Source: Halomonas sp. (GTDB taxonomy: Bacteria; Pseudomonadota; Gammaproteobacteria; Pseudomonadales; Halomonadaceae). From it: a stretch of DNA of 27,222 bases. The notes beneath the pieces are model-generated. The model was not told where the DNA came from. It saw only the letters and a program-made list of their open reading frames with translations, and did not search any database. The position numbers and the translations under genes were made by a program. The DNA lies in assembly GCA_007116835.1 (NCBI GenBank), contig SKHS01000032.1:1-27222 (forward strand), in the 5' to 3' direction. This document shows positions 1 through 6,751 of the stretch, piece by piece. The first letter of the stretch is position 1. The number at the start of each line of letters is the position of its first letter.

Positions 1-759
1 AAACACCCTGACAACGGCTGGTCATTGGCATCATCGTCTACTGAAGCCGTTGAAATGGGATTTTGGGCAATTCACCTGGATACCATGGGGTGGTCCATCG
101 GTATGGGGATACTTTTCCTGTGGATTTTCCACAAGGCCGGAAAAGTCGCTACTACTGGGGTGCCTGGCGGATTACAAAATGCCGTTGAAATAGTCTTTGA
201 ATTTATTGAAAGCCTGACGCGTTCAACTTTTCATGGCCAAAATAAAAACATTGGCCCAATCGCTGTCACGCTATTCATGTGGATCTTGCTGATGAATAGC
301 CTGAAGCTAATTCCGGTCGATTATTTCCCAGAGATGTTCGGCAAGCTCGGCTTTGAGTACATGAAGATAGTCCCCACAACCGATATTAACGCCACACTGG
401 GTATGGCCATCGGTGTGTTCTTGATGATTATCTATTACAGCTGCAAGGTAAAAGGCATCGGTGGGTTTGCTAAAGAGCTCTCTCTCACCCCGTTTAATAC
501 TTGGCTACTGGCGCCTTTCAACCTAATCCTTGAAATTGTTGGCCTGCTGGTTAAACCCATCAGTCTAGGCTTTCGTCTCTTTGGCACCATGTTTGCCGGG
601 GAAGTTATCTTCATCCTAATTGCCCTGCTACCGTTCTGGGCCATTTGGATGCTGGATGTGCCTTGGGCCATCTTCCACATTTTAGTGGTATCGTTGCAGG
701 CCTTCATTTTCACGACATTAACCATCGTGTATCTGAGTGCTGCGCACGAGCATCATTGA
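1..759 (+). CDS. atpB: F1Fo ATP synthase subunit a, 5'-truncated
   Basis: Membrane stator subunit of the ATP synthase that forms the two proton half-channels against the c ring. The reading frame is open from base 1, and the residues before the first possible start (KHPDNGWS) match the N-terminal region of gammaproteobacterial subunit a, so the gene begins outside the window; about 20-35 residues are missing. The family hallmarks are present: LGFRLFG with the essential arginine (codon 574-576), AGE with its glutamate (codon 601-603), and FHIL...LQAFIF near the C-terminus with the channel His and Gln. Two positions look unusual. The E. coli motif LMNLMDLLPID reads LMNSLKLIPVD, putting Lys where E. 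coli has Asp119 (codon 304-306), and the Asn after RLFG is Thr. First gene of atpBEFHAGDC in this window. Identity is certain; the importance of the substitutions is inference. Confidence 0.97.
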   Translation, partial: KHPDNGWSLASSSTEAVEMGFWAIHLDTMGWSIGMGILFLWIFHKAGKVATTGVPGGLQNAVEIVFEFIESLTRSTFHGQNKNIGPIAVTLFMWILLMNSLKLIPVDYFPEMFGKLGFEYMKIVPTTDINATLGMAIGVFLMIIYYSCKVKGIGGFAKELSLTPFNTWLLAPFNLILEIVGLLVKPISLGFRLFGTMFAGEVIFILIALLPFWAIWMLDVPWAIFHILVVSLQAFIFTTLTIVYLSAAHEHH

Positions 760-832
760 TTAAGAGCAACGCTTTGCAATAAACCCCCTAACCTTAACCC
801 TTGAACTTAACGCACTATTTAGGAGTTTCATC

Positions 833-1060
833 ATGGATATCGTAATCATTGCAGCTGCCTTCATGATCAGTGTTAGCGCCCTGACTACTGGCTTCGGTTT
901 TGCCATCTTGGGTGGCAAATTACTGGACAACACTTCACGCCAGCCAGAGCTAGCTGACCAACTGCAAACTAAAACATTCATCATGGCAGGTCTGCTTGAC
1001 GCCGTTCCGATGATCGGTGTTGGTATCGCGATGTACCTAATTTTCGTTGTGGCCGGTTAA
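833..1060 (+). CDS. atpE: F1Fo ATP synthase subunit c
   Basis: Proteolipid that forms the rotor ring of Fo. The 75 residues form two transmembrane helices joined by the polar loop RQPE (Arg36-Glu39). The ion-carrying carboxylate is Asp56 in LLDAVPMIGVG, which together with the lack of a Glu-Ser pair points to proton rather than sodium coupling. The glycine-rich packing motif of helix 1 is altered: where Pseudomonas-type c subunits have G-x-G-x-x-G-x-x-x-G-x-G, this protein has Ser13, Ser15, Thr18, Gly20, Gly22 and Ala24. A good ribosome site (AGGAG, 821-825) sits 7 bases before the ATG after an AT-rich stretch, as expected for a subunit made in excess. A hairpin follows the gene. Confidence 0.97.
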   Translation: MDIVIIAAAFMISVSALTTGFGFAILGGKLLDNTSRQPELADQLQTKTFIMAGLLDAVPMIGVGIAMYLIFVVAG

Positions 1061-1070
1061 TGACAGCCTA

Positions 1071-1100
1071 GCCGAGCGGGAAACCGCTCGGCTTTGTTTC
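1071..1100 (+). promoter_or_regulatory. Intra-operon stem-loop between atpE and atpF
   Basis: A perfect 9-bp stem (GCCGAGCGG at 1071-1079, CCGCTCGGC at 1084-1092) closes a GAAA tetraloop and is followed by TTTGTTTC. It starts 10 bases after the atpE stop. It looks like a weak intrinsic terminator or an mRNA-stabilising or processing hairpin. Inference: it may help raise c-subunit output over the downstream subunits. The U-tract is interrupted, so full termination is unlikely, and the downstream genes need read-through. Confidence 0.7.
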
Positions 1101-1138
1101 AACTCCGGTCGCCACGAACTTGTCAGAGGTACATTCCT

Positions 1139-1609
1139 GTGAATATCAACATGACGCTTATTGGGCAGACGATCGCCTTCGCGATCTTTGTCTGGTTTTG
1201 CATAACGTATGTGTGGCCTCCGATCAGCAATGCGCTTCATGAGCGTCAGAAGAAAATTGCTGATGGCTTAGACGCAGCGAGCCGTGCTACTCGTGATCTT
1301 GAGCTTGCTCAAGAGCGTGCAGAGCAAACGCTGCGTGAAAGCAAGGAGCAAGCTTCTCAGATTCTCGAGCAGGCCAATAAGCGCTCTGCCCAGATGATTG
1401 AAGAAGCCCGCGAGCAAGCCCGTTCCGAAGGCGAGCGCCTAGTAGCGAGTGCCCGTTCTGAAATTGATCAAGAACTGAACCGTGCAAAAGACGAGCTTCG
1501 TGCTCAGGTTTCGTATCTTGCTGTTATGGGTGCCGAGCGTGTTCTACAAGCTTCGGTCGACGAACAAGCACATCGCAAGTTACTTGATGAGCTTGCCGCT
1601 GAACTGTAA
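1139..1609 (+). CDS. atpF: F1Fo ATP synthase subunit b
   Basis: Peripheral-stalk subunit: one N-terminal membrane helix (about residues 5-27, ending YVWPP) followed by a long charged coiled coil that holds F1 still while the ring turns. I chose the GTG at 1139 because AGAGG (1125-1129) lies 9 bases upstream, the protein then begins MNINMTLIGQTIAFAIF like other b subunits, and the length becomes 156 residues, the same as E. coli b, which also uses GTG. A longer frame from 1094 would start inside the preceding hairpin region. The C-terminus (SVDEQAHRKLLDELAAEL) is the delta-binding end. The stop codon is embedded in the atpH ribosome site. Confidence 0.96.
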   Translation: MNINMTLIGQTIAFAIFVWFCITYVWPPISNALHERQKKIADGLDAASRATRDLELAQERAEQTLRESKEQASQILEQANKRSAQMIEEAREQARSEGERLVASARSEIDQELNRAKDELRAQVSYLAVMGAERVLQASVDEQAHRKLLDELAAEL

Positions 1610-1617
1610 GGAGGTGA
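1607..1617 (+). promoter_or_regulatory. Maximal Shine-Dalgarno of atpH that includes the atpF stop codon
   Basis: The sequence TAAGGAGGTGA pairs over all 11 bases with the 3' end of gammaproteobacterial 16S rRNA. Its first three bases are the atpF stop codon, and its last base is 3 bases before the atpH ATG (GGAGG to ATG spacing is 6). Ribosomes finishing atpF would stop directly on the atpH initiation site, suggesting tight coupling of subunits b and delta. Confidence 0.8.
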
Positions 1618-1620
1618 ATC

Positions 1621-2157
1621 ATGGCGGAATTACTGACCGTCGCTCGTCCTTACGCTAAAGCGGCGTTTGAATACGCGCGTGATCATGACGCACTTGATAG
1701 CTGGTCACAATCGCTAAATTTCCTTGGTGTTGTGGTCGCTAACAGTGATGTTCGTCGTTTGCTAGGCAACCCAATATATGGGAACGATAAAAAAGTATCT
1801 TTGCTGACTGACATGACGCCAGGTGAGCAAGATGATGCTTTACATCGTTTCTTGGTTGTTTTAGCCGAACAAGGTCGATTGACGTCACTAAAGTCAATCG
1901 CTGAGCAGTTCGAGCATCTACGTGCCGAACATGAACAGCGTATTGAAGTGAACGTTATTTCTGCTTACAAGCTGGATAGTAAGCAAAAGACCAAACTTGC
2001 AAACGCGCTCAAGAAACGTCTGAATCGCGAAATCTCCATTACTACTCGGGTAGACAAGTCGCTTATTGGCGGTGTCATCCTACGTGCTGGCGATACCGTC
2101 ATTGACGGTTCGGTACGTGGTCGATTGAACCGTCTTTCCGAAGCGCTAACCGCTTGA
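1621..2157 (+). CDS. atpH: F1Fo ATP synthase subunit delta
   Basis: Peripheral-stalk protein that ties the top of F1 (alpha N-termini) to the b dimer. Its 178 residues match the usual length. It has the OSCP/delta pattern: an N-terminal helical domain starting ELLTVARPYAKAAFEYA, then a C-terminal region with the conserved IGGVILRAGDTVIDGSVRGRLNRL stretch near the end. The start ATG is fixed by an exceptionally strong ribosome site at 1607-1617. It lies between atpF and atpA with short gaps, in the standard order. Nothing unusual in the protein itself. Confidence 0.96.
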   Translation: MAELLTVARPYAKAAFEYARDHDALDSWSQSLNFLGVVVANSDVRRLLGNPIYGNDKKVSLLTDMTPGEQDDALHRFLVVLAEQGRLTSLKSIAEQFEHLRAEHEQRIEVNVISAYKLDSKQKTKLANALKKRLNREISITTRVDKSLIGGVILRAGDTVIDGSVRGRLNRLSEALTA

Positions 2158-2173
2158 GTCTGAGGGACATGGC

Positions 2174-3718
2174 ATGCAGCAACTGAATCCTTCCGAGATC
2201 AGCGACATCATCAAGCAGCGAATTGAAAAGCTTGACGTCGCATCTGAAGCCCGTAATCAGGGCACCATCGTCAGCGTCTCCGACGGTATCGTGAAAATAC
2301 ACGGTCTTGAAGACGCGATGTTTGGTGAAATGATTGAATTTCCCAACAGCATTTTTGGCATGGTATTGAACCTGGAGCGTGACTCCGTTGGTGCCGTGGT
2401 GTTGGGCGATTATTTGCAGCTTGAAGAGGGTATGACCGCTCAATGTACTGGTCGTATCCTTGAAGTGCCAGTAGGCCCCGAGCTTATTGGTCGTGTTGTT
2501 GATGCGCTGGGTAACCCGATCGACGGCAAAGGCGACATCAACGCCAAAATGACCGATGCGGTAGAAAAAGTAGCGCCTGGCGTTATTACCCGTCAGTCGG
2601 TTGACGAGCCGATTCAAACCGGTTTGAAATCCATCGACGCCATGGTGCCGATCGGCCGTGGTCAGCGTGAGCTGATCATCGGTGACCGCCAGATTGGTAA
2701 ATCTGCCATTGCAATCGATGCGATTATCAACCAGAAAGGCAAAGGCGTTACCTGTGTTTACGTAGCGATTGGTCAGAAGCAGTCGACCATTGCCAACGTA
2801 GTGCGCAAGTTAGAAGAGCACGGCGCGATGGAACACACTATCGTCGTAGCTGCTGGCGCTGCCGACCCGGCACCAATGCAGTTCCTTGCTCCCTACTCTG
2901 GCTGCACCATGGGTGAGTACTTCCGTGATCGCGGTGAGAACTCGCTGATTGTGTATGACGATTTGTCCAAGCAGGCCGTTGCATACCGCCAGGTATCTCT
3001 GCTGCTGCGTCGTCCGCCGGGTCGTGAAGCCTATCCTGGTGACGTTTTCTATCTCCACTCGCGTCTACTTGAGCGTGCTGCACGTGTTAATGCTGACTAC
3101 GTTGAGAAGTTCACCAATGGTGAAGTGAAAGGCAAAACCGGTTCATTAACCGCACTGCCGATCATTGAAACCCAGGGTGGCGACGTGTCGGCCTTCGTTC
3201 CGACCAACGTTATCTCGATCACCGATGGTCAGATCTTCCTGGAAACCAACCTGTTTAACTCCGGTATTCGTCCGGCGATTAACGCAGGTCTATCGGTTTC
3301 CCGTGTAGGTGGTTCGGCTCAGACCAAAATCATCAAGAAACTCGGCGGTAGTGTACGTCTGGCACTGGCTCAGTACCGTGAATTGGCGGCATTCTCGCAG
3401 TTTGCGTCTGACCTTGATGAAGCCACGCGGAAGCAGCTTGAGCACGGTCAACGTGTTACCGAATTGATGAAGCAGAATCAGTACTCGCCGATGTCGGTAG
3501 CTGAAATGGCGCTGTCTCTGTACGCCGCCAATGAAGGCTTCCTGGATGATGTTGAAGTAAATAAAGTGTTGGACTTCGAGCGTGCCCTGCACGACTACAT
3601 GAAGTCAGAACACAGTGATTTACTCGACAAGATTAACCAGACCGGCGACTACAACGGCGAGATTCAAGACGGCTTGAAGTCGGGTCTCGAGAAGTTCAAG
3701 GCGACTCAGAGCTGGTAA
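2174..3718 (+). CDS. atpA: F1Fo ATP synthase subunit alpha
   Basis: Non-catalytic nucleotide-binding subunit of the F1 hexamer. The 514 residues cover the beta-barrel (about 1-95), the nucleotide-binding domain (about 96-380) and the C-terminal helical domain ending FKATQSW, the same C-terminus as E. coli alpha. The signature PAINAGLSVSRVGGSAQ is present, as is the arginine-finger region SVSRVGG. The P-loop reads GDRQIGKS; the common form is GDRQTGKT, so two hydroxyl-bearing positions differ (Thr to Ile, Thr to Ser). GAGGGA lies 6 bases before the start ATG. A hairpin separates it from atpG. Confidence 0.98.
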   Translation: MQQLNPSEISDIIKQRIEKLDVASEARNQGTIVSVSDGIVKIHGLEDAMFGEMIEFPNSIFGMVLNLERDSVGAVVLGDYLQLEEGMTAQCTGRILEVPVGPELIGRVVDALGNPIDGKGDINAKMTDAVEKVAPGVITRQSVDEPIQTGLKSIDAMVPIGRGQRELIIGDRQIGKSAIAIDAIINQKGKGVTCVYVAIGQKQSTIANVVRKLEEHGAMEHTIVVAAGAADPAPMQFLAPYSGCTMGEYFRDRGENSLIVYDDLSKQAVAYRQVSLLLRRPPGREAYPGDVFYLHSRLLERAARVNADYVEKFTNGEVKGKTGSLTALPIIETQGGDVSAFVPTNVISITDGQIFLETNLFNSGIRPAINAGLSVSRVGGSAQTKIIKKLGGSVRLALAQYRELAAFSQFASDLDEATRKQLEHGQRVTELMKQNQYSPMSVAEMALSLYAANEGFLDDVEVNKVLDFERALHDYMKSEHSDLLDKINQTGDYNGEIQDGLKSGLEKFKATQSW

Positions 3719-3724
3719 TGTCTG

Positions 3725-3742
3725 GCCCGCCTATGGGCGGGC
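3725..3742 (+). promoter_or_regulatory. Intra-operon stem-loop between atpA and atpG
   Basis: GCCCGCC (3725-3731) and GGCGGGC (3736-3742) form a 7-bp G+C-only stem with a 4-base loop, 6 bases after the atpA stop. There is no U-tract, so it is more likely an RNA stability or processing element than a terminator. The start of atpG follows 41 bases later. Confidence 0.6.
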
Positions 3743-3783
3743 TTGCATGCTTTCTGTGAGCCACGAACGAAGGGTAGATCGCT

Positions 3784-4674
3784 ATGGCAGCTGCAAAAGA
3801 GATACGCACCCAGATCGGGAGCATTAAAAATACGCAGAAGATTACCAGCGCCATGGAAATGGTGGCTGCATCGAAAATGCGTAAAGCGCAAGATCTGATG
3901 AGGGCCAGTAAGCCCTACGCTAAACAGATCCGTAATGTGGTTGCTCACATTGCCGATGCCGATGTAGACCAAGAAGATCTGCATCCTTACATGGTAGAAC
4001 GGCCGGTCAATCGCGTTGGGTACATTGTGATTTCTACTGACCGTGGGCTATGTGGCGGCTTGAACCACAACCTTTTTAAAGCACTGCTTAAAGAAGCGTC
4101 GGGTTGGAAAAAAGAAGGAGCTGAGCTTGATTTTTGTGCCCTCGGTGCAAAGGCCAGCAGCTTCTTCCGCAATTACGGCGGTAATCTGGTAGCAGCAAAA
4201 AGTGGTTTAGGTGAAGCCCCCTCGGTTGAAGGGTTGATCGGCAGTATCAAGGTCATGCTGGAAGCGTATGACGATGGACGTCTTGACCGGCTGTACGTGG
4301 TGTACAACGAGTTTGTAAACACCATGACACAAAAGCCAGTAGTTCATCAGATTCTTCCACTGTCACCTGATATGGGTGCAGATGCTGAGCAAGACGAAGA
4401 AAACGCCCGTCCCGGAAGTTGGGACTACCTGTATGAACCGGATGCCAAGGCGCTGCTCGATAGCCTGTTGGTTCGATTCATCGAATCACAGGTGTATCAG
4501 GCAGTAGTGGAAAACGGTGCCTGCGAACAGGCCGCCCGAATGATTGCTATGAAGAGTGCCACTGACAACGCGGGCGGCCTGATCGACGATCTGGAGATGG
4601 TTTATAACAAGGCCCGTCAGGCCGCCATCACCCAGGAAATTTCTGAGATCGTCGGCGGCGCTGCTGCCGTATAA
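3784..4674 (+). CDS. atpG: F1Fo ATP synthase subunit gamma
   Basis: Central rotor shaft that couples c-ring rotation to the catalytic sites. The 296 residues begin with the conserved coiled-coil helix (AAAKEIRTQIGSIKNTQKIT, then SAMEMVAASKMRKAQ) and end with the second long helix (MIAMKSATDNA...IDDLEMVYNKARQAAITQEISEIVGGA). The middle Rossmann-like part has STDRGLCGGLN. An acidic insert (about residues 198-215, with DAEQDEEN) is typical of gammaproteobacterial gamma. AAGGG at 3770-3774 is 9 bases before the ATG. Ordinary member of the family. Confidence 0.97.
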   Translation: MAAAKEIRTQIGSIKNTQKITSAMEMVAASKMRKAQDLMRASKPYAKQIRNVVAHIADADVDQEDLHPYMVERPVNRVGYIVISTDRGLCGGLNHNLFKALLKEASGWKKEGAELDFCALGAKASSFFRNYGGNLVAAKSGLGEAPSVEGLIGSIKVMLEAYDDGRLDRLYVVYNEFVNTMTQKPVVHQILPLSPDMGADAEQDEENARPGSWDYLYEPDAKALLDSLLVRFIESQVYQAVVENGACEQAARMIAMKSATDNAGGLIDDLEMVYNKARQAAITQEISEIVGGAAAV

Positions 4675-4698
4675 CGCCTAAGGAGTCTACTTTTTATA

Positions 4699-4752
4699 AT
4701 GGCTCCCGGCAGACAGGTTTCATTTTCAGGTTTTAGAGAGGAACCAAGATGA
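4699..4752 (+). CDS. Possible 17-residue upstream ORF overlapping the atpD start
   Basis: In the 74-base gap between atpG and atpD, AAGGAG (4680-4685) is followed 13 bases later by an ATG that opens a 17-codon frame (MAPGRQVSFSGFREEPR). Its TGA stop overlaps the atpD ATG in an ATGA arrangement. The layout is what a translational-coupling leader would look like. The spacing from the ribosome site is long and there is no conservation evidence, so this may be chance. Confidence 0.25.
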   Translation: MAPGRQVSFSGFREEPR

Positions 4753-6128
4753 GCGGACGTATCGTACAAATCATCGGCGCGGTGATTGACGTAGAGTTTC
4801 CGCGGGACACAGTGCCCAAGGTCTACGACGCACTAAAAGTCTCTGATGTTGAGACTATCCTCGAAGTTCAGCAGCAGCTGGGCGACGGCGTAGTGCGCAC
4901 CATCGCCATGGGCTCCACCGAGGGTCTAAAGCGTAGCATGGAGGTTACCAATACGGGTGCCGCCATTTCCGTACCGGTAGGTAAGGAAACGCTAGGTCGT
5001 ATTATGAATGTTCTCGGCGAGCCGATCGATGAAGCAGGCGAGATCGGTGAGCAAGAACGCATGCCGATTCACCGTAAAGCACCGAGCTATGCCGACCAAG
5101 CAGCGTCTAACGAGCTGCTGGAAACAGGTATCAAAGTAATCGACTTGGTCTGCCCGTTTGCTAAGGGTGGTAAGGTTGGTCTGTTCGGCGGTGCCGGTGT
5201 TGGTAAAACCGTTAACATGATGGAGCTTATCCGTAACATCGCCACCGAACACAGCGGCTACTCTGTATTTGCCGGTGTAGGTGAGCGTACGCGTGAGGGT
5301 AACGACTTCTATCATGAGATGACTGAATCCAACGTTATCGACAAGGTATCGCTGGTTTACGGTCAGATGAACGAGCCTCCCGGTAACCGTCTTCGTGTAG
5401 CACTGACCGGTCTGACCATCGCTGAGAAATTCCGTGATGAAGGCCGCGACGTACTGCTGTTCGTTGATAACATTTACCGCTACACCCTGGCTGGTACCGA
5501 AGTATCAGCACTGCTGGGTCGTATGCCGTCAGCGGTAGGTTATCAGCCGACACTAGCGGAAGAGATGGGCGTTCTTCAGGAACGTATCACGTCGACCAAA
5601 ACTGGTTCTATCACGTCTGTGCAGGCCGTTTACGTTCCTGCGGATGACTTGACCGACCCGTCACCGGCGACCACCTTCTCGCACCTTGACGCCACCGTTG
5701 TACTCGCGCGTTCGATTGCTGAGCTAGGTATCTACCCGGCTATCGATCCGTTGGACTCTACCTCGCGTCAGCTGGATCCGCTGGTAGTTGGTGAAGAGCA
5801 CTATGCTACCGCTCGCGGTGTGCAGAACGTTCTGCAGCGTTACAAAGAGCTGAAGGATATTATTGCGATCCTAGGTATGGACGAGCTGTCTGATGAAGAT
5901 AAGCTTGCCGTATCTCGCGCACGTAAAATCCAGCGCTTCTTGTCGCAGCCGTTCTTCGTGGCTGAGGTATTCACCGGTTCGCCCGGTAAGTATGTTTCGT
6001 TGAAAGACACTATCAGTGGCTTCCAGGGCATCCTTGCTGGCGAGTACGACGATATGCCGGAACAGGCCTTCTACATGGTCGGTTCAATCGACGAAGCTGT
6101 CGATAAAGCCAACCAGATGAAGAAGTAA
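4749..6128 (+). CDS. atpD: F1Fo ATP synthase subunit beta
   Basis: Catalytic subunit of F1. The 459 residues carry the P-loop GGAGVGKT (near residue 150), the catalytic GERTREGNDFYHEM (the Glu of GER), the Walker B strand VLLFVDNIYRYT, and the DELSDEDK motif of the C-terminal lever that contacts gamma. Length and sequence closely follow E. coli beta. The start has an AGAGGA ribosome site about 6 bases upstream. It is preceded by a possible short leader ORF that overlaps the first codon. Confidence 0.98.
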   Translation: MSGRIVQIIGAVIDVEFPRDTVPKVYDALKVSDVETILEVQQQLGDGVVRTIAMGSTEGLKRSMEVTNTGAAISVPVGKETLGRIMNVLGEPIDEAGEIGEQERMPIHRKAPSYADQAASNELLETGIKVIDLVCPFAKGGKVGLFGGAGVGKTVNMMELIRNIATEHSGYSVFAGVGERTREGNDFYHEMTESNVIDKVSLVYGQMNEPPGNRLRVALTGLTIAEKFRDEGRDVLLFVDNIYRYTLAGTEVSALLGRMPSAVGYQPTLAEEMGVLQERITSTKTGSITSVQAVYVPADDLTDPSPATTFSHLDATVVLARSIAELGIYPAIDPLDSTSRQLDPLVVGEEHYATARGVQNVLQRYKELKDIIAILGMDELSDEDKLAVSRARKIQRFLSQPFFVAEVFTGSPGKYVSLKDTISGFQGILAGEYDDMPEQAFYMVGSIDEAVDKANQMKK

Positions 6129-6152
6129 TCCCGTTCATTAGGGGGTTTCGCT

Positions 6153-6581
6153 ATGGCGAATAGCTTCATATGCAATATCGTCAGTGCCGAAGCGTCCATC
6201 TTCTCAGGTAAAGTTGAGCAGGTGGTAGCTTCCGGGGTTATGGGTGACCTCGGCATTTTGCCAGGTCACGCTCCACTGCTGACCGAGCTTCAGCCGGGCC
6301 CGATTCGCGTGATGCACGATGATGGCAAGGAAGAGAACTTCTTTGTCTCGGGTGGCTTCATGGAAGTCCAACCGGATGTTGTGACAATCCTGGCAGACGC
6401 TGCATCGCGTGCTAGTGACCTCAACGAGGCCGCCGCTGAAGAAGCACGTCAGCAAGCGCTGAAAGCCTTTAACGAGAAATCGGCAGAGCTGGATTATACC
6501 CGCGCTGCCGCTGAACTCGCCGAAGCCGTTGCACAGCTGCGAACCATTCAGCAGCTGCGTAAAAAGGCGGGTAAAGGCTAA
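6153..6581 (+). CDS. atpC: F1Fo ATP synthase subunit epsilon
   Basis: Rotor-foot and regulatory subunit that inhibits ATP hydrolysis. The 142 residues have the N-terminal beta-sandwich (GDLGILPGHAPLLTEL is the family signature, about residues 31-46; VSGGFMEVQPDVVTILAD follows) and a C-terminal helical hairpin rich in Ala, Glu and Arg. An AGGGGG ribosome site precedes the ATG. Last gene of the operon, followed within 25 bases by a strong terminator. Confidence 0.97.
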   Translation: MANSFICNIVSAEASIFSGKVEQVVASGVMGDLGILPGHAPLLTELQPGPIRVMHDDGKEENFFVSGGFMEVQPDVVTILADAASRASDLNEAAAEEARQQALKAFNEKSAELDYTRAAAELAEAVAQLRTIQQLRKKAGKG

Positions 6582-6603
6582 AAACACGCATTAGCGTGAC
6601 GAA

Positions 6604-6646
6604 AACGCTCCTTGAACCCGTTAAGGGTTTAAGGGGCGTTTTTTTT
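6604..6646 (+). terminator. Intrinsic terminator of the atp operon
   Basis: A 16-bp stem pairs without mismatch (two G-U pairs): 6604-6619 with 6625-6640, loop GTTAA, followed by an uninterrupted run of T (6639-6646). A smaller 5-bp hairpin (CACGC/GCGTG, 6585-6598) lies just before it. This is the strongest intrinsic terminator in the window. Confidence 0.95.
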
Positions 6647-6712
6647 GTCTGGTAATATGGGGAAACTTATTGCGTGTAAAGAAGCTCGTTGGTAACACCC
6701 GTTTGTAGCATC

Positions 6713-6740
6713 TTGACTGCACAATACGTGTCTGCATAAA
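6713..6740 (+). promoter_or_regulatory. Weak candidate promoter upstream of mgtE
   Basis: TTGACT (6713-6718) and CATAAA (6735-6740) are 16 bases apart, resembling a sigma-70 promoter. The predicted start would leave almost no leader before the mgtE ATG at 6752 and would cut into its ribosome site, so this is doubtful. The gene must have a promoter in this gap, however, because it follows a strong terminator. Confidence 0.25.
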
Positions 6741-6751
6741 GGGAGATAGCG

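Noticed and set aside
833..1060. Sodium-coupled ATP synthase
   Set aside because: The c subunit has a single Asp56 in LLDAVP and lacks the Gln and Glu-Ser ligands of sodium-binding rings.
1094..1138. Longer atpF start upstream of the GTG at 1139
   Set aside because: It begins inside the hairpin region, has no ribosome site and adds residues not seen in other b subunits.
4695..4700. TATAAT as an internal promoter before atpD
   Set aside because: It is a perfect -10 hexamer but has no -35-like sequence at 15-19 bases upstream, and it overlaps the possible leader ORF start.
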